In this document: positions 20,132 through 29,222 of the stretch, one piece after another | Layout: each line of letters begins with the position of its first letter | How positions within the stretch are numbered: the stretch's first letter is position 1 | Source: Isotricha intestinalis | Lineage: Eukaryota > Ciliophora > Litostomatea > Vestibuliferida > Isotrichidae | Direction: 5' to 3' | NCBI GenBank assembly: GCA_023807065.1 | Contig: JAJJLU010003823.1 | Location: 1 to 29,313 of the forward strand | DNA: 29,313 nucleotides | The notes under the pieces: model-generated | Told to the model about the DNA's origin: nothing | What the model saw: the letters and a program-made list of their open reading frames with translations, nothing else | The model's database searches: none | Program-made: the position numbers and the translations under genes

Positions 20132-21595
20132 TTAATAAAAAGTATTAGGATTGTTGGTGAAAGAATTTTGATTATTCATATTTCCAACATTATAAAAATT
20201 TTGATTAACATTCATATTATTTTGAAAATTTTGACTATTTGAATAATCATTATTTAATTGATTAACTGTTAAATTATTATTTAGATTATTATTATTTTGA
20301 TATTGATTATTATTTTGAAATTGATTATTTGAATAATTATTATTTGGAGTAATTAAATTAGTATTTTGATATTGATTAGTTTGATATTGATTATTATTTT
20401 GAAATTGATTATACATATTATTATTTTGATACTGATTATCCATATTATTATTATTTTGATATTGATTATCAATATTTTGAAATTGATTATCCATATTATT
20501 ATTATTTTGATAGTTGTTCATATTATTATAATTTTGAAATTGATTATACATATTATTATTTTGATATTGATTATCAATATTTTGTTGAATTTTATTATTA
20601 TTATTTTGAAATTGCTCAGATAAATTTATATTTTGGAATTGATTTGAATTATTATTACTATCTTGATAAAATTCTTCTTGTTTATTTTGATTATTAAAAT
20701 TACTTTGATTATTATATATATTCATCATTGATTGGTTTTGAAAATTCATATCATCATTCATTCGTCCATTATTTTGTATAAAATTATTATTATTATAATA
20801 TACATTATTCTGATATTGATTTTGTCCATTAAAATCATTCACATTATTATTTTCTCCTCCTCCAAAAATATCACTCAATAAATCATTATTAGATTGTTGA
20901 ACATTTAAATTATTATTATTATCAGGCTCATCAAAATCTAATAAATTCCCAGTTTTTGGATTACTTTGATTATCATTATTATTATTTTGAATATTTATTT
21001 GATTAACATTTCCTTGTTGTTGATTAAAATTATTTTGATTGTTTTGAAAAGTATTATTATCATCACCTCCGAATTTAAATCTTGCAAAATTATTTTGTTG
21101 TCCTTTTCCATTTGTAATTTTAAAATTAAATAATTGAGGTTGATCAGAATTAAGATTTTTATTTTGATGACTATAAAAGTTATCTCTTAAATTAAAATTA
21201 TTTCTTGTATCAATTGTTTTACTAACTGTACTATAAACAGTAGGTTCAGGATTTTTATTATAAAATAATTTATTTCTTTCTAAATGATAAATATGTTCAA
21301 AAGACTCTGAATCAATTCTTAAATCAACTCTGTCAAATGTTTTAGTAATAACAACATTATGATCATCTAATTGAAAACTTAAATTGAAATAAGTTTGATT
21401 TCCATCTTGCTTATCATAAATTAATTGTCCATTTACAATTACTTTTCTTTTAAATGATAAATGACTATCAAAAAATTCTACCCTTTCATCTTTATTGTCT
21501 ATTGTAAATTCCCATATATGTTGTTTTTTTGATGTTTTAACTGTTCCTCCTACATTTCTTTCAATATAATGTAAATTTGTAATTCCACTCTTCAT
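20132..21595 (-). CDS. FAIM-like beta domain fused to Asn/Gln-rich tail
   Basis: A 487-residue single-exon protein. Residues 5-115 form a beta-rich domain whose pattern resembles half of Fas apoptotic inhibitory molecule (FAIM): HIWEFTIDNKDERVEFFDSH, LSFKRKVIVNGQLIYDKQ, FQLDDHNVVITK, RVDLRIDSESFEHIY. The match is by eye and moderate. Residues 150-180 contain Phe-rich patches (LFNFKIT, FARFKFGGDD). From 180 the tail is Asn/Gln-rich and prion-like, with imperfect repeats of NQYQNNN, YNQFQN and MDNQFQN (about 318-440). Two short non-repetitive motifs stand out: NLLDFDEPD (217-225), which fits the clathrin-box pattern, and DLLSDIFGG (238-246), similar to adaptor-binding motifs. A trafficking-adaptor role is inferred from these only. 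Confidence 0.6.
   Translation of the reverse strand: MKSGITNLHYIERNVGGTVKTSKKQHIWEFTIDNKDERVEFFDSHLSFKRKVIVNGQLIYDKQDGNQTYFNLSFQLDDHNVVITKTFDRVDLRIDSESFEHIYHLERNKLFYNKNPEPTVYSTVSKTIDTRNNFNLRDNFYSHQNKNLNSDQPQLFNFKITNGKGQQNNFARFKFGGDDNNTFQNNQNNFNQQQGNVNQINIQNNNNDNQSNPKTGNLLDFDEPDNNNNLNVQQSNNDLLSDIFGGGENNNVNDFNGQNQYQNNVYYNNNNFIQNNGRMNDDMNFQNQSMMNIYNNQSNFNNQNKQEEFYQDSNNNSNQFQNINLSEQFQNNNNKIQQNIDNQYQNNNMYNQFQNYNNMNNYQNNNNMDNQFQNIDNQYQNNNNMDNQYQNNNMYNQFQNNNQYQTNQYQNTNLITPNNNYSNNQFQNNNQYQNNNNLNNNLTVNQLNNDYSNSQNFQNNMNVNQNFYNVGNMNNQNSFTNNPNTFY
20270..20640 (-). repeat. Coding tandem repeat, Asn/Gln/Tyr/Phe units
   Basis: Imperfect 24-36 bp units based on ATTATTATTTTGATATTGAT (plus strand) encode alternating NQYQ, NQFQ and Asn runs in the tail of the FAIM-like protein. 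Such arrays change copy number readily by slippage. Confidence 0.8.
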
Positions 21596-22768
21596 TTTAT
21601 TAAATTTGATTAATTTAATTAATAATTAGAAAATAAAAAATGTAGATATCAATCAGGAAAAAAAATAAATGTATAAATTAAAGGTTAAGAATTTAAATAA
21701 AAAAGAATTTTTATTATTAATAATGGAAAATAAAATTAAAATCATTTTAAAAAAAAATATGATTATAATAAAATATTAATTATTACAAATATCCTAGATT
21801 AAAAATATAAAAAAATATATTTACTTTATTTCCTTTCTCTAAAAAACTTCGTTCATCTTTTGTCCAGTAAAAAGAATTACAATGGGAAATTCTAAAATTA
21901 TAAATATATTATATGAAGCATACTTAAATAAAACATTAAACAGAATGATTTAAAATAAATAAATATAATTTAAAAACATATATAAAGATAAAAAATTGGA
22001 AATATTCAGAAGGTAATTTATTAACATTGTGTTATCATTCTAAATATTTACTTATTATATTTTATGTTTTAATGATAATAGTGTTTTTTACTATTAACCA
22101 TAGTGTATTTATTATATAAATTTTTGTTATAATGACATATTTTAACATTAGTAATATTAATAATTATTTTACCTAATAAACTCATCAAAGATTAAAAATC
22201 ACAAATAACAGAAATTTAATAATTTAATTTTAATAATGATTACTTAATAAATATGGTTCTAATATATTCAAAAACCATACCAAGTATATAGCAAACAATC
22301 AAAAATACTTGAAAATATCTTTAATTTTTAATACCTGAATATCATATATATAGAGTAGTTTCTCATTATTTTATATCAATTCTTTGAATTTTTCTTTTAA
22401 ATATAAAAATTAAAAATCTTTTTCATGACAATCACATTTATTTGTTATAAAATTTCCATTTGAGAATCATTCATCTCAAAATCATACCAACATTAAATAT
22501 ACTTTTTTTAAGAATTCTCAATTTGATTTGGGTTTAATCTTTTCCAACTATAATAGAAACCCTATCTAAAAATAATCTTATCATTTTCTTTTATATTTTT
22601 CTATTTCTGAGTTCTGCTTTTTAATATTTATATATCAGAAACACAAAAATAAAGATAGTTTTATAAAATAATGTAAATTCAATAAAAAAATAAAATTAAA
22701 TTTTAAATTAATTATAATAAAAAACAAAAAAAAATAAAGTATAAAAAAGAAAAAAACAAAATCCATAT
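21596..22768. other. Long spacer with possible Myb/SANT relic
   Basis: No intact gene. On the minus strand about 21800-21900 reads YWTKDERSFLEKGNK, the start of a SANT/Myb helix, flanked by intron-like GTA...AG segments of 32 nt (upstream) and 31 nt (downstream), but no start codon and a stop soon after. The remainder is A/T-rich with no signal. Confidence 0.35.
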
Positions 22769-23440
22769 TTAATTCCCACAGCAAAAATAATCTTTATTAT
22801 TACTAGAATTAACATTAGTTTTTAAATTAATTCCATAATTTTTTTGAATATTACTAATTTTCCTTCTTTCAGTATAAATTCTTTGTAATAAATCTTCAAA
22901 AGCATCAGTAACATTTTCATTATTATAAGCGCTAGTTTCATAAAACAACATTCCATTTTTTTCAGCTAATTCAAAAGCTTCTTTATAACTAACTTCTCTT
23001 TTTCTATTATTTCTTTCTAACAAATCTTTTTTATTGCCAACTAAAGTACTGATCACACCTTTTTCAGCATTATCTTGTAAATCTTTTAACCATTGAATAA
23101 CATGATCATAAGTAGTTCTTCTTGTAATATCATAAACAATTAAACCTCCAATTGCTTTTTTATAATGATGAGAAGTTATTGATTTATATCTTTCTTGACC
23201 TGCTGTATCCCATATTTGAGCTTTTATATATCCTCCTTCTTTTATTTGAATTATTTTTGTTGCGAATTCTATTGCTATTGTTGGTAAAGGACTTGAAGGA
23301 AATATCCCTTTAACATATTTTGATATTAAACTTGTTTTACCTACTCCTGAATCTCCTATTATTACTATTTTATATAAGTGGTCATAATGGATTTCTACAT
23401 CTAAATCTTCTTCTGTTCTTGTTATTTCATTTTTTGACAT
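22769..23440 (-). CDS. Rab-family small GTPase
   Basis: Membrane-traffic GTPase of 223 residues, complete, single exon. All G motifs are present: P-loop GDSGVGKT (29-36), switch-I Thr54 in LPTIAIEFATK, WDTAGQERYKSITSHHYKKA (77-96) with the catalytic Gln82, NKKD (136-139) and ETSAYNNENV (168-177). It ends FCCGN, a CCXX-type double-geranylgeranylation signal. The body (ERYKSITSHHYKKAIGGLIVYDIT, KREVSY, TDAFEDLLQRIY) is closest in style to the Rab11/Rab2 side of the family, but I would not fix a subclass. The usual Gly-Val after the switch-I Thr-Ile is Ala-Ile. The 20-residue N-terminal extension is acidic. The 5' flank is strongly A-rich in mRNA sense. Confidence 0.95.
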   Translation of the reverse strand: MSKNEITRTEEDLDVEIHYDHLYKIVIIGDSGVGKTSLISKYVKGIFPSSPLPTIAIEFATKIIQIKEGGYIKAQIWDTAGQERYKSITSHHYKKAIGGLIVYDITRRTTYDHVIQWLKDLQDNAEKGVISTLVGNKKDLLERNNRKREVSYKEAFELAEKNGMLFYETSAYNNENVTDAFEDLLQRIYTERRKISNIQKNYGINLKTNVNSSNNKDYFCCGN

Positions 23441-23618
23441 TTTTTTTAATTTTTTTTTATTAGTTTTTTATTTGTTTTTTAAATTTTTTTATATTTTTTT
23501 TATATTTTTTTTTATTATTTATAAAACAAGTTATTTTGTTATTTACATATAATATTATATTTTTTTTTATAGGTTTTTTATATTGTTTTTGTTGTTCTTT
23601 TGGGAAACACTTTTTTAA

Positions 23619-24977
23619 TTAAATATCATAAAATTCGATAATATTAATTATGTCTCTTCTATTAATCTTTATTTCTTCAGCATATTTTCTAGGAAGTCTT
23701 ATTCTTAATTTAGATTTATTAATAGTAAATAAAAAAGGTTTTTTTCCTTCCCCTGAAGAATTAAGTAAATGAGAAGTAATTTCTTTTCTTCCTTGATATT
23801 TAGCAAAAGTAATTTGACACTCTTTATTACAATTATTACTCTTTAATTTAATTCCTTTAAATCTATTTAAAAAATCAATAATACAAATTGGGTCTACAAA
23901 ATTAATAAACGCATATCCTAAATTTCTAGTATTACTATAATTCATAGGAAGATAAAATAAATCATAATTTCGATAATTTAAATTTTTATTAAATCCCATT
24001 CTATTATCAATTTCTTTCATAAAATCTTGATTTGAATATTTAACAGGAATATTTTTTATTCGTACTGAAGTTCTCTTTTCTCTTCCTTTAATAATTTCTT
24101 TAATATTAATTGAAAATTCATTATTTTCAATTTGACCTTGAAAAATATTAGTTGCTGAAAAATAAGGATTTACATAATTATTATTATTATTATTATTATT
24201 AATATTATTATTTGTCATTGGAAAAGTGGAACTAAAATTAGAATTATTAATGCAATTATTTAAATTAAAATTATTTAAAGGATTATAAAAAGTAGAATAA
24301 AAATTATTTTGAGTCATTTGAAATTGATTATTTCCTTTACTTAAAAATTGTTTTATTCTTTGCCAATTATTATTACTTTCTTGACTTGTTGTTTTTGTGT
24401 CTGAGGAAGTTGATACAGCACTTCCCATTTGAATTGGGTTATACTTTTTAAAATTTAATAAATTATTATTATAAGGAGTTATTGACTTTGGTTGAAGATA
24501 AAATGAATTATTATTATATTTAACAGATTGATTAATTAAATTATTATTATTTTTTATTTTATTATGTATATCATTTTCATTTTTAACATTTATTGTTTTA
24601 TTATTTGGTGTTGAAATATTACTAATATTTAAATTATTGTTTTTTAATAAATTTGAAAAAGGAAATTTATCATATATTAGATTATTTAACGGTCTTGAAG
24701 GTTTTTTTTGAAGTTCATTTTTTAAAGTTTTTATATTCTCATCTGTATTTTTTTCATTATTTTTTTTTTTTTCACACCAAATATTATCCATAAAGGGAAT
24801 TGGATTATAAAGATTATAAGTATATTCAAAAGAAGAAATGTCATCATCTAGAATTAAATTTAAATATTTAAATTTACCTTTATTATTATTTTGAACAGTA
24901 TTATAAATCTCATTGTTAAGACTAATTAAATAAAAAAAATATCATTTTTTACTCTTTGTAATCTATACTTACATCAT
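23619..24977 (-). CDS. Mei2-like RNA-binding protein (RRM_2 domain)
   Basis: RNA-binding protein of about 425 residues with the C-terminal Mei2-type RRM (about 276-391): RTSVRIKNIPVKYSNQDFM, YDLFYLPMNYSNTRNLGYAF, INFVDPICIIDFLNRFKG, then CQITFAKYQGRKEITSHLLN and KPFLF, all family hallmarks. Family members act in meiosis or RNA regulation in fungi, plants and protists. The N-terminal 270 residues are Asn-rich and disordered, with an Asn run (near 195-205). Exon 3 is 23619-24847 and exon 2 is 24878-24921, joined by a 30-nt intron. The frame of exons 2-3 is satisfied if translation starts at ATG 24975-24977, five bases before the donor of a 51-nt intron. An alternative upstream start at 25065 reads a Ser-rich peptide that is one base out of phase. 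Confidence 0.85.
24848..24877 (-). other. Intron, 30 nt, in Mei2-like gene
   Basis: GTAAATTT donor and ATTCTAG acceptor; joins NNNK to DDISSFEYTY in phase 1. The left two thirds is nearly palindromic. Confidence 0.75.
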
Positions 24978-25065
24978 TACTTTTATTATAATTCGATAAT
25001 TGACTGTGACATGATGATGCTTTCGATTTATCAGATAAAGCACTTAAATTTTCTGAATCAGACAT
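24916..25065 (-). other. Upstream ORF or mis-phased first exon of the Mei2-like gene
   Basis: ATG at 25063-25065 opens a Ser-rich, coding-like frame (MSDSENLSALSDKSKASS onward, 31 codons to the donor at 24972). After splicing of 24922-24972 it ends at once with Ser then TAA inside exon 2, overlapping the proposed main start by 11 bases. It could be a regulatory upstream ORF, or the true N-terminus if one base is missing or extra in the sequence. Confidence 0.4.
24922..24972 (-). other. Intron, 51 nt, in Mei2-like gene
   Basis: Donor GTAAGTATAG is the best consensus donor in the window and the acceptor is TAATTAG. It is the longest intron found here. Confidence 0.6.
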
Positions 25066-25399
25066 AATAAATTTTAATTCTTTTTTAATTATGATTAATT
25101 AGGTTTTTGCCATAAATTTATTTTTGATTTTTTACTTTGTTGCTTGTATTTTAAAATATTCAAATAAAAAGTTTCTTTATATTTAAAAACCATGTTTGGA
25201 TAATTATACTTTAGGTTAATTTTTTATAAAAAATTTGGGTGAACAAAATATTATTTTCATATTAATATTTTGAAATAATATTTTATAATTTTTTTTATTA
25301 TTTATAATTTAGAAATATTTGATTGATTCTAAATATAAGAATCATGAATATAATAAAATAAAATAAAACTTTTTATATACAAAATTTAATTAAAATAAA
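25066..25399. promoter_or_regulatory. Divergent promoter region
   Basis: The 334-bp gap separates the divergently transcribed Mei2-like gene (minus) and the CAAX-box gene (plus) and should hold both promoters. On the minus side a short frame from ATG 25193 (MVFKYKETFYLNILKYKQQS) ends before the gene and could be leader or an extra upstream exon. No TATA-type element can be distinguished in this A/T content. Confidence 0.35.
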
Positions 25400-25735
25400 A
25401 TGTCAGAAAATGAATCAGTGCATAAAAGGCAAATTTTATATTTAAATGATAAAACAAAAGAAAGACAAAAAGAATCAACTTTTGCAGTTAAAAGAATAAA
25501 TATTTCAGAAAATATTTCAAATAGAAAAGATGCTTATGGAACATTAATAAATCATAAAAATAAAAGAAATGTAAAAGTCACATTTAAAGATAAAATAGAA
25601 GATTCAGGAAGTTTAACACAAATAATAAATGTTGAAAGTTTTAAAAAATATAATTATATGGAAAATTATTCCAATTTAAGTGAAAGAGAAGCTTTTGCAA
25701 AGGAAAGAACATGTTGTACTTGTTTTATTTTATAA
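25400..25735 (+). CDS. Small basic protein with C-terminal CAAX lipidation box
   Basis: A 111-residue hydrophilic protein ending TCCTCFIL. The last four residues (CFIL) fit a CAAX prenylation signal, with Leu favouring geranylgeranylation, and Cys105 and Cys106 just upstream could be palmitoylated, together a strong membrane anchor. The body is Lys/Arg/Asn/Ser-rich without a recognised domain (KRQILYLNDKTKERQKE near the start, YGTLINHKNKRNVKVTFKDK in the middle). It could be a lipidated signalling or scaffold peptide of the inner membrane face. The stop is 51 bp from the convergent methyltransferase stop, so the 3' ends must nearly overlap. Confidence 0.7.
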   Translation: MSENESVHKRQILYLNDKTKERQKESTFAVKRINISENISNRKDAYGTLINHKNKRNVKVTFKDKIEDSGSLTQIINVESFKKYNYMENYSNLSEREAFAKERTCCTCFIL

Positions 25736-25786
25736 TCGAAATATTTTTATAAATAATTAAAGTAATTAAAAAGTTTAATCTATATT

Positions 25787-26473
25787 TTATTTCCATTTAA
25801 TTTCTAAAATTACTCTTATATTACTTAATCCGTCATTTATTTCTTTTAATTTATTAACTTCAAATTCCCCTTTTTCTTTAATAAAATATATAAATTCACT
25901 TGAACTTCCTCCTACTCCAAAATAATATTTTTTTGTTGCAAAATAAGCAATTCCTTCTTTATCTAAATAATTCTTTAAAATATTATAAATTTTTTCATAA
26001 TTATCTATATTATACAAAGTATCACTTGATATTATAATTTTATAGTTTTTCTCACTTTGAAATTTCCCCCAATCACCATATTCAAAAGATGATTTATTTA
26101 ATAAATTTAAATTATATTTTTCTTTTAATTGATTAATATAAGCTTTAGTTATTAAATCTAAAACTTCTTTATTAAAATCTTGAAAAGTAACATTTGAGCC
26201 TTTTAATAATAAATAAATACCAGGAAGACCATGTCCACAACCTAATTCTAAACTATTAATATTATTTAAATTTGAATTTTCATATAATGTAGAAAGAAAG
26301 TTTAATAAATCTAATGAACATTCCCATATTTTTATTCCTCCTTCGTATATTCCTTTTATTAAATCTGTGTTTTCAGGGATTTCTGCTGTTTTAATTATTG
26401 AGTTTTTCAATTCATATGAGTCTAAATGTATATTTGATAAGTTTTTATCATTAAATTTTATTTTTGAAGACAT
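25787..26473 (-). CDS. Protein-histidine methyltransferase, METTL18/Hpm1-like
   Basis: SAM-dependent seven-beta-strand methyltransferase of 228 residues; yeast Hpm1 and animal METTL18 methylate a histidine of ribosomal protein uL3 (Rpl3). Seen: GIYEGGIKIWECSLDLLNFL (41-60), motif I LELGCGHGLPG (75-85), the acidic post-I turn FQDFN (97-101), SSDTLYN (149-155), and the family-specific KKYYFGVGGSSSEF (181-194). The layout from GxYEGG to the FGVGG block is complete in one exon, and length is close to the catalytic core of the family with only a short N-terminus. Substrate assignment follows from family membership, not from residues that can be checked here. Confidence 0.92.
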   Translation of the reverse strand: MSSKIKFNDKNLSNIHLDSYELKNSIIKTAEIPENTDLIKGIYEGGIKIWECSLDLLNFLSTLYENSNLNNINSLELGCGHGLPGIYLLLKGSNVTFQDFNKEVLDLITKAYINQLKEKYNLNLLNKSSFEYGDWGKFQSEKNYKIIISSDTLYNIDNYEKIYNILKNYLDKEGIAYFATKKYYFGVGGSSSEFIYFIKEKGEFEVNKLKEINDGLSNIRVILEIKWK

Positions 26474-27012
26474 AAAAAAAATATTTAAAGAAATTTGATT
26501 AATTTAGAATTAAATATAAATAAATTTAAATATTAAATAATTATTTTATAAAATCTCAAATTATTTAAGTTAAATTTCAATTCCTAAAATATAAACTAAT
26601 TAAAAGTTCGAAATGAAAAAAAATCAATGAATTCCAAAATTTATTATAAATATAAAAAAATATAGTAATATTTTATATTATATTATTAAAAACAAATGAA
26701 TTTTAAAGTAAAATCAAAATATATTTATTAACAAGTTTACAAAATTAAAAGTTAGAAACGTAATATTATTATCTTTAAATTGTGAAATTCATTTTTTTAT
26801 TTGAAAGAAGTTTTACTGAAAATGAATATCAAGAGTTGAATGTGTAAAATTTTTGAATTGTGAATTTCATAAATAAAATATTAAAGATTTAATTAAAGAA
26901 GTTAATATTAATGAGGAGGAGTTAAATGATGAATCACAAATTTTATATTATTTTTATTTTATTTTTAATAGATAAATATAATTATATTATTTTGATTATT
27001 CTATTTCTTTCT
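26474..27012. other. Spacer with short plus-strand coding relic
   Basis: No intact gene. On the plus strand, 26850-26972 reads CVKFLNCEFHK, a TAA, then NIKDLIKEVNINEEELNDES before an A/T-rich tail; composition is coding-like, with no start codon. Probably a gene remnant. Confidence 0.35.
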
Positions 27013-27780
27013 TTAATTATTACCTGATTCAATTTTATTTATATAATTTTTCATTATATCATATTCATTGTTATTATTATTTCTATACATATATTGTGAT
27101 TTCATTTTATGAAAAATTAAAGATTTCTTTAAATAATAATCTCTTATTTTTAAAGGTCTCCATACATTTTTAGTTTCATAAGGTTGAAAACCATTATCTC
27201 CAATTAATATATCATCTAATTTTTTATATCTTTCTAATTTATCATAATCATCATATAATTGTCCATGAATATATTCAAAATCTTTTTCTAAATTTTTATA
27301 ATTTAAAGGCATTCTTTTATAATCTATTTCTTTCTTTTCCCCAATTATTGAATTCATTTGTGATAATTTATTTATTCTTTTCATTTTTTCTAAATGAAGA
27401 AAATAATCATAAGTACAATTATCATTATCAAAAAAAGTTCTTGTTTGATTCTTATTAAAAGGAGTTTTATTTGGTTTTTTAATTCTAGTTGAATTTGAAT
27501 AAACAGTTTTTGACATTAAGTTATTAAGATCTTTTTTTTTTTCATTATATTTAAACGGAGAATTTGATGTAGTTTTAAATGGCATTTTTTGTCCTTGATT
27601 ATATATTAAATTAGGTAATGTATTTATTTTATTTCTTTTTCTTTTTCTTAAATCTTGTTTTAATAAATCAATTCTCCAATCATCAGAATTTAATATTTGA
27701 TTAATTTTATTTGATTCATCTTTCATTCTTCTAATATCTTTAAAAATTTCTTTGTCTTTTTCACTAAATTTTAGTTTCAT
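27013..27780 (-). CDS. Basic protein of unknown function
   Basis: A 255-residue hydrophilic, strongly basic protein, single exon, TAA stop. The N-terminus is helical and charged (SEKDKEIFKDIRRMKDESNK), the middle is Lys/Asn/Pro-rich (KKPNKTPFNKNQTRTFF), and the C-terminal third has aromatic residues in a patterned way (KRMPLNYKNLEKDFEYIHGQ, YETKNVWRPLKIRDYY, QYMYRN), suggesting a bound, not purely disordered, segment. The aromatic-proline spacing is reminiscent of axonemal or microtubule-associated proteins, but I cannot name a family. No signal peptide, membrane segment or zinc motif. Confidence 0.65.
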   Translation of the reverse strand: MKLKFSEKDKEIFKDIRRMKDESNKINQILNSDDWRIDLLKQDLRKRKRNKINTLPNLIYNQGQKMPFKTTSNSPFKYNEKKKDLNNLMSKTVYSNSTRIKKPNKTPFNKNQTRTFFDNDNCTYDYFLHLEKMKRINKLSQMNSIIGEKKEIDYKRMPLNYKNLEKDFEYIHGQLYDDYDKLERYKKLDDILIGDNGFQPYETKNVWRPLKIRDYYLKKSLIFHKMKSQYMYRNNNNNEYDIMKNYINKIESGNN

Positions 27781-28688
27781 TTTCTAATTTTAATTATCAA
27801 TCAATTAAATATATTTTTCTAAAGAAAAAATTAAATCAATAATCATAAAATTTATGTTTTAAAAATTTAATGTAAATTATTTATTTTTTTTAAGGATTCA
27901 CATTATTTTTATTTTTGTAAAAAAGGATTTAGGATATAATTAGGAAAATTTGAAAAGGATTATTTTATTATTATTGAAATCATTTAGGATATTTTTATAT
28001 TTAATTTTATTGTGTACTTTTTTTAAAGATTATTTATTTGATTTCGATTTCACAATGTTATTAACTTAAAAATCTTCCTTTTTTAGATAATGTGATTTAT
28101 TTTAAATAGGATTATTTTGCCTATGAGATTCAACATTTTTATCTTTCTTTTCTTTTTAGGATATTTTTTTTGGAAACAAAAAAAGAATCAATAATTAAAA
28201 AATCCAAAAAACTATTTTTTCAATATCATTGAATTTAATCAAAAAATTATAATTTATATGGAAAAAATGAATTTGATAAATCTAATAAAAAATAACTAAT
28301 TTTGATTTGGTAACAGTGAAATAATCATTTTGAAAAATGATAATAAGATATATAGAAATTATAAAAGGAAAAATAAAAAAATTTATACGAATTCTTTTTA
28401 TATAATATATCAAGTGCTCTTTAAATAATTTATTTTTTTAGAAAAAATTTACTTATTTTTAAGTTTATTTTCATATGAGGATTAGCAAGAAAATAATTTA
28501 AATTAAGAGATTTTTCTTTTTATTTTTTCATTTTCAAATTTAAAATTATCATCTTGATTATTTGATGAGTTGAAAAATTTCATTGAATTTCATATTGTAG
28601 ATTAGTTATTTGATTATAAAGTAATAAATGGAAAAATTCTAATTATGCTTTATTGTTTATGATAGGTTTTTTAGAAGTATTATTATTT
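27781..28688. other. A/T-rich spacer
   Basis: No supported gene. The pentamer AGGAT recurs several times on the plus strand between 27890 and 28160 without regular spacing. Nothing else stands out. Confidence 0.4.
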
Positions 28689-29222
28689 CTAATAATCTCT
28701 TAATTTCTTTTCACAATCTCCTAAATTAAGAGATATTTGCTTCTTTCCTATCATTTAAAGATATATCTGTTGGATATATATCTTTTTTACAATTATCATT
28801 CAAAATTGACCCAACTTGATTCTCCTACTTCATTTAAAGCATTGAAACATAAATCAAACATTTGAGATTATTTTTTATAAATCCATTTTCATTCAAAAAT
28901 GATTGCACTAAAAATTGATTTCCTTTAACAGTTAGGGTATCAAATGCTTCTAACCAAAAATCATCTTTTTTTTCTCTGATACAACAATTATCTATTTCAT
29001 TATCATCTATATCATCTAAATTATTATTATCATTATTATCATTATTATTATTAGTATCATCTATGTTTGGATTATTAATGTCCTCATTATTATTATTTCA
29101 TTATTTTCTTCTTCTTCAAAATCTTCAATTATTTCATCTTCATCATTTTCTTCAGATTCAATTACATTTGCATCGTTTCTTATTGTTCCATCAATACAAG
29201 ATAATAACCATTTTCCAAAAAA
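28689..29222 (-). pseudogene. Multiply frameshifted gene remnant
   Basis: Five coding-like stretches follow each other in different frames: GKWLLSCIDGTIRNDANV with an acidic Glu/Asp run; DINNPNIDDT, an Asn/Asp run and CCIREKKDDFWLEAFDTL; FDLCFNALNEVGESSWVN; ILNDNCKKDIYPTDISLNDR; and LGDCEKKLRDY ending in TAG. There is no ATG in the first frame, which is closed by a TAA just upstream. At least four shifts in about 530 bp argue for a pseudogene, though some sit in A-runs where run-length sequencing error is possible. I do not recognise the family. Confidence 0.55.
28695..28734. repeat. Perfect 12-bp inverted repeat
   Basis: Arms ATCTCTTAATTT (28695-28706) and AAATTAAGAGAT (28723-28734) are separated by 16 bases. 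A second, imperfect hairpin (AAAGATATATC / GATATATATCTTT) follows at 28757-28785. Both lie in the gene remnant at the right edge. Confidence 0.6.

Noticed and set aside
20366..20623. 85-residue Ile/Leu repeat frame on the plus strand
   Set aside because: Antisense shadow of the Asn/Gln repeat of the FAIM-like protein; the repeat arises from the coding strand.
27890..28160. Recurring AGGAT as a telomere-like or regulatory repeat
   Set aside because: Spacing is irregular, copies do not form a tandem array and no longer unit is shared.
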